DNA of 52,879 bases, from NCBI GenBank assembly GCA_024695605.1, contig JAILHW010000040.1, positions 1-52,879 of the forward strand. The letters run 5' to 3'. Origin of the DNA: Lachnospiraceae bacterium. Its GTDB lineage: Bacteria > Bacillota > Clostridia > Lachnospirales > Lachnospiraceae. Position 1 is the first letter of the stretch. The number at the start of each line of letters is the position of its first letter. The position numbers and the translations under genes are program-made. Positions 49,713-52,879 of the stretch are shown piece after piece. The notes below the pieces were generated by a model, which saw only the letters and a program-made list of their open reading frames with translations, ran no database searches and was not told where the DNA came from.

Positions 49713-52700
49713 ATGTATCGCAAGGTGGAAACCAACCTGAATTTTGTGGAAAGGGAAAAAGAGACCGAGAAGTTCTGGTCGGACAACAGGATCTTCGAAA
49801 AGAGTATGGAGATCCGCAAGGACGGCCCGACCTATACCTTTTATGACGGCCCGCCGACCGCAAACGGCAAGCCGCATATCGGACATGTGCTGACCCGTGT
49901 CATCAAGGATATGATCCCCAGATACCGCACCATGAAGGGCTATTTTGTACCCCGTAAGGCCGGCTGGGATACCCACGGACTGCCTGTAGAGCTGGGCGTG
50001 GAAAAGATGCTTGGGATCGACGGGAAGGAACAGATCGAGGAGTACGGCCTGGATCCCTTCATCCAGAAATGCAAGGAGAGCGTCTGGGAATACAAGGGCA
50101 TGTGGGAGGACTTTTCCAAGACCGTCGGTTTCTGGGCGGATATGGATGACCCTTACGTTACCTATCACGATGATTTCATCGAGTCCGAATGGTGGGCACT
50201 CAAGGAGATCTGGAAGAAAAAGCTGCTGTATAAGGGCTTTAAGATCGTTCCCTATTGCCCCCGCTGCGGTACCCCCCTGTCCTCTCACGAGGTGGCACAG
50301 GGGTATAAGGCGGTAAAGGAGCGTTCCGCAACGGTACGCTTTAAGATCAAGGGCGAGGATGCTTATTTTCTGGCATGGACCACGACGCCCTGGACCCTTC
50401 CCTCCAACGTGGCACTCTGCGTAAACCCTGAGGAGACCTATGCAAAGGTAAAGGCAGCTGACGGCTATACCTATATCATGGCCGAGGCCCTTTTGGATAC
50501 CGTTTTGGCAAAGATCGCAGATCAGGCAGAGGAAGGAAAGAAGCCCTATGAGATCTTAGAGACCTATGTGGGCAAGGATCTTGAGAAAAAAGAATACGAG
50601 CCCCTTTTTGCCTGCGCGGGCGAGGCGGCCAAGAAGCAGCATAAGCAGGGACATTTCGTAACCTGTGACAGCTACGTCACCCTGACAGACGGTACCGGTA
50701 TCGTACATATCGCACCGGCCTTCGGTGAGGACGATGCCAGAGTGGGACGCACCTACGATCTTCCCTTCGTTCAGTTTGTAAACGAAAAGGGCGAGATGAC
50801 CGAAGAGACCGACTATGCGGGCCTCTTTGTCAAGGATGCAGACAAGCCCATCCTGATCGATCTGGAAAAAGAGGGTAAGCTCTTTGATGCACCGAAATTC
50901 GAGCATGACTATCCCTTCTGCTGGAGATGCGACACGCCGCTGATCTACTATGCAAGGGAGTCGTGGTTTATCAAGATGACAGAGGTCAGGGATGACCTGG
51001 TAAAGAATAACAAGACCGTAAACTGGATCCCCCCTTCCATCGGAGAGGGACGCTTCGGCAACTGGCTGGAGAACATCCAGGACTGGGGCATCTCCAGAAA
51101 CCGCTACTGGGGAACTCCGCTGAATATCTGGCAGTGTCCGGATTGCGGGCAGATGGACTGCATCGGCTCAAGAGAAGAGCTGGCAGAAAAGAGCGGCAGG
51201 GAGGATGCACAAAAGATCGAGCTGCACCGTCCGTACATCGACGAGGTAACCATTCCCTGTCCGAAGTGCGGCAAGCCCATGAAGCGTGTGCCTGAGGTGA
51301 TCGACTGCTGGTTTGATTCCGGTGCGATGCCCTTTGCACAGCATCACTATCCCTTTGAAAACAAGGAGCTGTTTGAGCAGCAGTTCCCGGCAGCCTTTAT
51401 TTCCGAGGCTGTGGATCAGACCAGAGGATGGTTCTACTCCCTGATGGCAGAATCCACACTGCTCTTTAACAAATCACCCTATGAGAATGTTATTGTACTG
51501 GGACTGGTACTGGATGAAAACGGACAGAAGATGTCCAAGTCCAAGGGCAATGCGGTAGATCCCTTCGAAGCCCTGGCAACCTTCGGCGCCGATGCGATCC
51601 GCTGGTATTTCTACATCAATTCCGCACCCTGGCTGCCCAACCGTTTCCACGGAAAGGCTGTACAGGAGGGACAGAGAAAGTTCATGGGAACCCTTTGGAA
51701 CACCTATGCCTTCTTCGTACTCTATGCCAATATCGACGGCTTTGATGCAACCAAATACAGCCTGGAGCCGGACAAGCTTCCGGTGATGGATAAGTGGATC
51801 CTGTCCCGTCTGAATACCGTGATCGGTGATGTGGATCAGAACCTTGAAAACTACAGGATCCCCGAAGCAGCCAGAGCCATGGATGACTTCGTGGACGAGC
51901 TTTCCAACTGGTATGTCAGATCCTGCCGCGAGCGTTTCTGGGCAAAGGGCATGGAGCAGGATAAGATCAACGCCTATATGACCCTTTATACCTGCCTTGT
52001 CAATCTGGCAAAAACTGCAGCACCCATGATCCCCTTCATGGCAGACGATATCTACAGAAACCTGGTTTGCTCCATCGATCCTGCCGCTCCGGAAAGCGTG
52101 CATCTGTGTGACTTCCCGAAGGTGGATACGAGCCTGATCGATAAGGATCTGGAGGTCAATATGGACGAGGTCAGAAAGCTTGTGACCATCGGCCATGCAG
52201 CCAGAGAGGAAGCCAGGATCAAAAACCGTCAGCCCATCGCGGATATGTATTATCAGGCGGCCAAGGAGCTGCACGGCTACTTTGCCGATATCCTGGCAGG
52301 AGAGCTGAATGTCAAGAAGGTAACCTTTACACAGGATACAAGTGCCTTTACGGGTTATACCTTCAAGCCGCTTTTAAAGACCTTAGGTCCCAGGTACGGC
52401 AAGCAGATCGGCGCCATCAAGTCGTATCTGGCGGATGTGGATGGAAATGAAGCCATGGCCAGACTGAATGCCGGTCAGAACCTGGAGTTTGAGGCGGACG
52501 GCGTTGCCGTATCCCTGGCCAAAGAGGATCTTTTGATCGAAACGGCCCAGAAGGGCAACTACGTATCCAAATCCGATAACGGCATGACCGTGATCCTGGA
52601 TACAAACCTGAGCGAAGAGCTCATCGAGGAAGGATATGCAGCCGAGTTCATCAGCAAGGTTCAGAACATGCGAAAGGATTCCGGCTTTGAGGTGATGGAT

Positions 52701-52877
52701 CATATCCGCATCGGTATCAGGGGCAATGACAGGATCGCAGCGATCGTGGAAAAGAACAAAGCTCTGATGACAGAAAAGCTGTTGGCCGATGAGATCACAA
52801 AGGATGCCTCCTTTGCCAATGAAAAAGAGTGGAAGGTCAATGATGAGACCGTGACCATCAGCGTGGAAAGAGTATAA
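49713..52877 (+). CDS. ileS: Isoleucyl-tRNA synthetase
   Basis: YDGPPTANGKPHIGHVLTRVIKDMIPRYRTMKGYFVPRKAGWDTHGLPVELGVEK, AWTTTPWTLPSNVAL, ENGQKMSKSKGNAVDP. Start chosen for spacing to AGGAGG. Confidence 0.97.
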   Translation: MYRKVETNLNFVEREKETEKFWSDNRIFEKSMEIRKDGPTYTFYDGPPTANGKPHIGHVLTRVIKDMIPRYRTMKGYFVPRKAGWDTHGLPVELGVEKMLGIDGKEQIEEYGLDPFIQKCKESVWEYKGMWEDFSKTVGFWADMDDPYVTYHDDFIESEWWALKEIWKKKLLYKGFKIVPYCPRCGTPLSSHEVAQGYKAVKERSATVRFKIKGEDAYFLAWTTTPWTLPSNVALCVNPEETYAKVKAADGYTYIMAEALLDTVLAKIADQAEEGKKPYEILETYVGKDLEKKEYEPLFACAGEAAKKQHKQGHFVTCDSYVTLTDGTGIVHIAPAFGEDDARVGRTYDLPFVQFVNEKGEMTEETDYAGLFVKDADKPILIDLEKEGKLFDAPKFEHDYPFCWRCDTPLIYYARESWFIKMTEVRDDLVKNNKTVNWIPPSIGEGRFGNWLENIQDWGISRNRYWGTPLNIWQCPDCGQMDCIGSREELAEKSGREDAQKIELHRPYIDEVTIPCPKCGKPMKRVPEVIDCWFDSGAMPFAQHHYPFENKELFEQQFPAAFISEAVDQTRGWFYSLMAESTLLFNKSPYENVIVLGLVLDENGQKMSKSKGNAVDPFEALATFGADAIRWYFYINSAPWLPNRFHGKAVQEGQRKFMGTLWNTYAFFVLYANIDGFDATKYSLEPDKLPVMDKWILSRLNTVIGDVDQNLENYRIPEAARAMDDFVDELSNWYVRSCRERFWAKGMEQDKINAYMTLYTCLVNLAKTAAPMIPFMADDIYRNLVCSIDPAAPESVHLCDFPKVDTSLIDKDLEVNMDEVRKLVTIGHAAREEARIKNRQPIADMYYQAAKELHGYFADILAGELNVKKVTFTQDTSAFTGYTFKPLLKTLGPRYGKQIGAIKSYLADVDGNEAMARLNAGQNLEFEADGVAVSLAKEDLLIETAQKGNYVSKSDNGMTVILDTNLSEELIEEGYAAEFISKVQNMRKDSGFEVMDHIRIGIRGNDRIAAIVEKNKALMTEKLLADEITKDASFANEKEWKVNDETVTISVERV

Positions 52878-52879
52878 AA

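Overview
This looks like the chromosomal replication-origin region of a Lachnospiraceae-like Firmicute. The lineage call is my inference from protein families and gene order. Reading leftward from oriC (about 22.2-22.65 kb) on the minus strand are dnaA, dnaN, an S4-domain yaaA-like gene, recF, gyrB and gyrA. Reading rightward on the plus strand are rpmH, rnpA, yidD, yidC, jag/khpB, mnmE, mnmG and rsmG. parA/parB lie on the gyrA side, and two perfect 16-bp parS palindromes occur at about 10.6 kb. The left arm also has a DUF4446-like gene, serS, a GT2 glycosyltransferase, a DUF3881-like gene, tRNA-Arg(CCU) and the 5' part of an LTA-synthase-like sulfatase. The right arm has a Kef-type antiporter, two DUF1700/DUF4097-type envelope modules (one with PadR), HD-GYP and EAL proteins, tRNA-Lys(CUU), a PAP2-like gene, rsmA, tatD, a D-2-hydroxyacid dehydrogenase, a giant acidic 1485-aa protein, glgB and ileS. 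Main items for a second look: (1) the giant protein, which reads as TPR-like repeats, then acidic/polyalanine disorder, then what looks like a nucleotide-binding-dead SpoVK/CbbX-like AAA+ domain; (2) short ACAG-core direct-repeat arrays that start exactly 4 nt after the predicted -10 of both DUF1700/DUF4097 modules; (3) a hairpin-cassette array downstream of tRNA-Arg with covarying stems and three copies of the tRNA 3'-end 13-mer; (4) an A/T-rich parS locus with a perfect 19-bp inverted repeat and an orphan gene. No CRISPR array, transposase, rRNA operon or prophage was seen. Everything is from direct reading; no database search was run.
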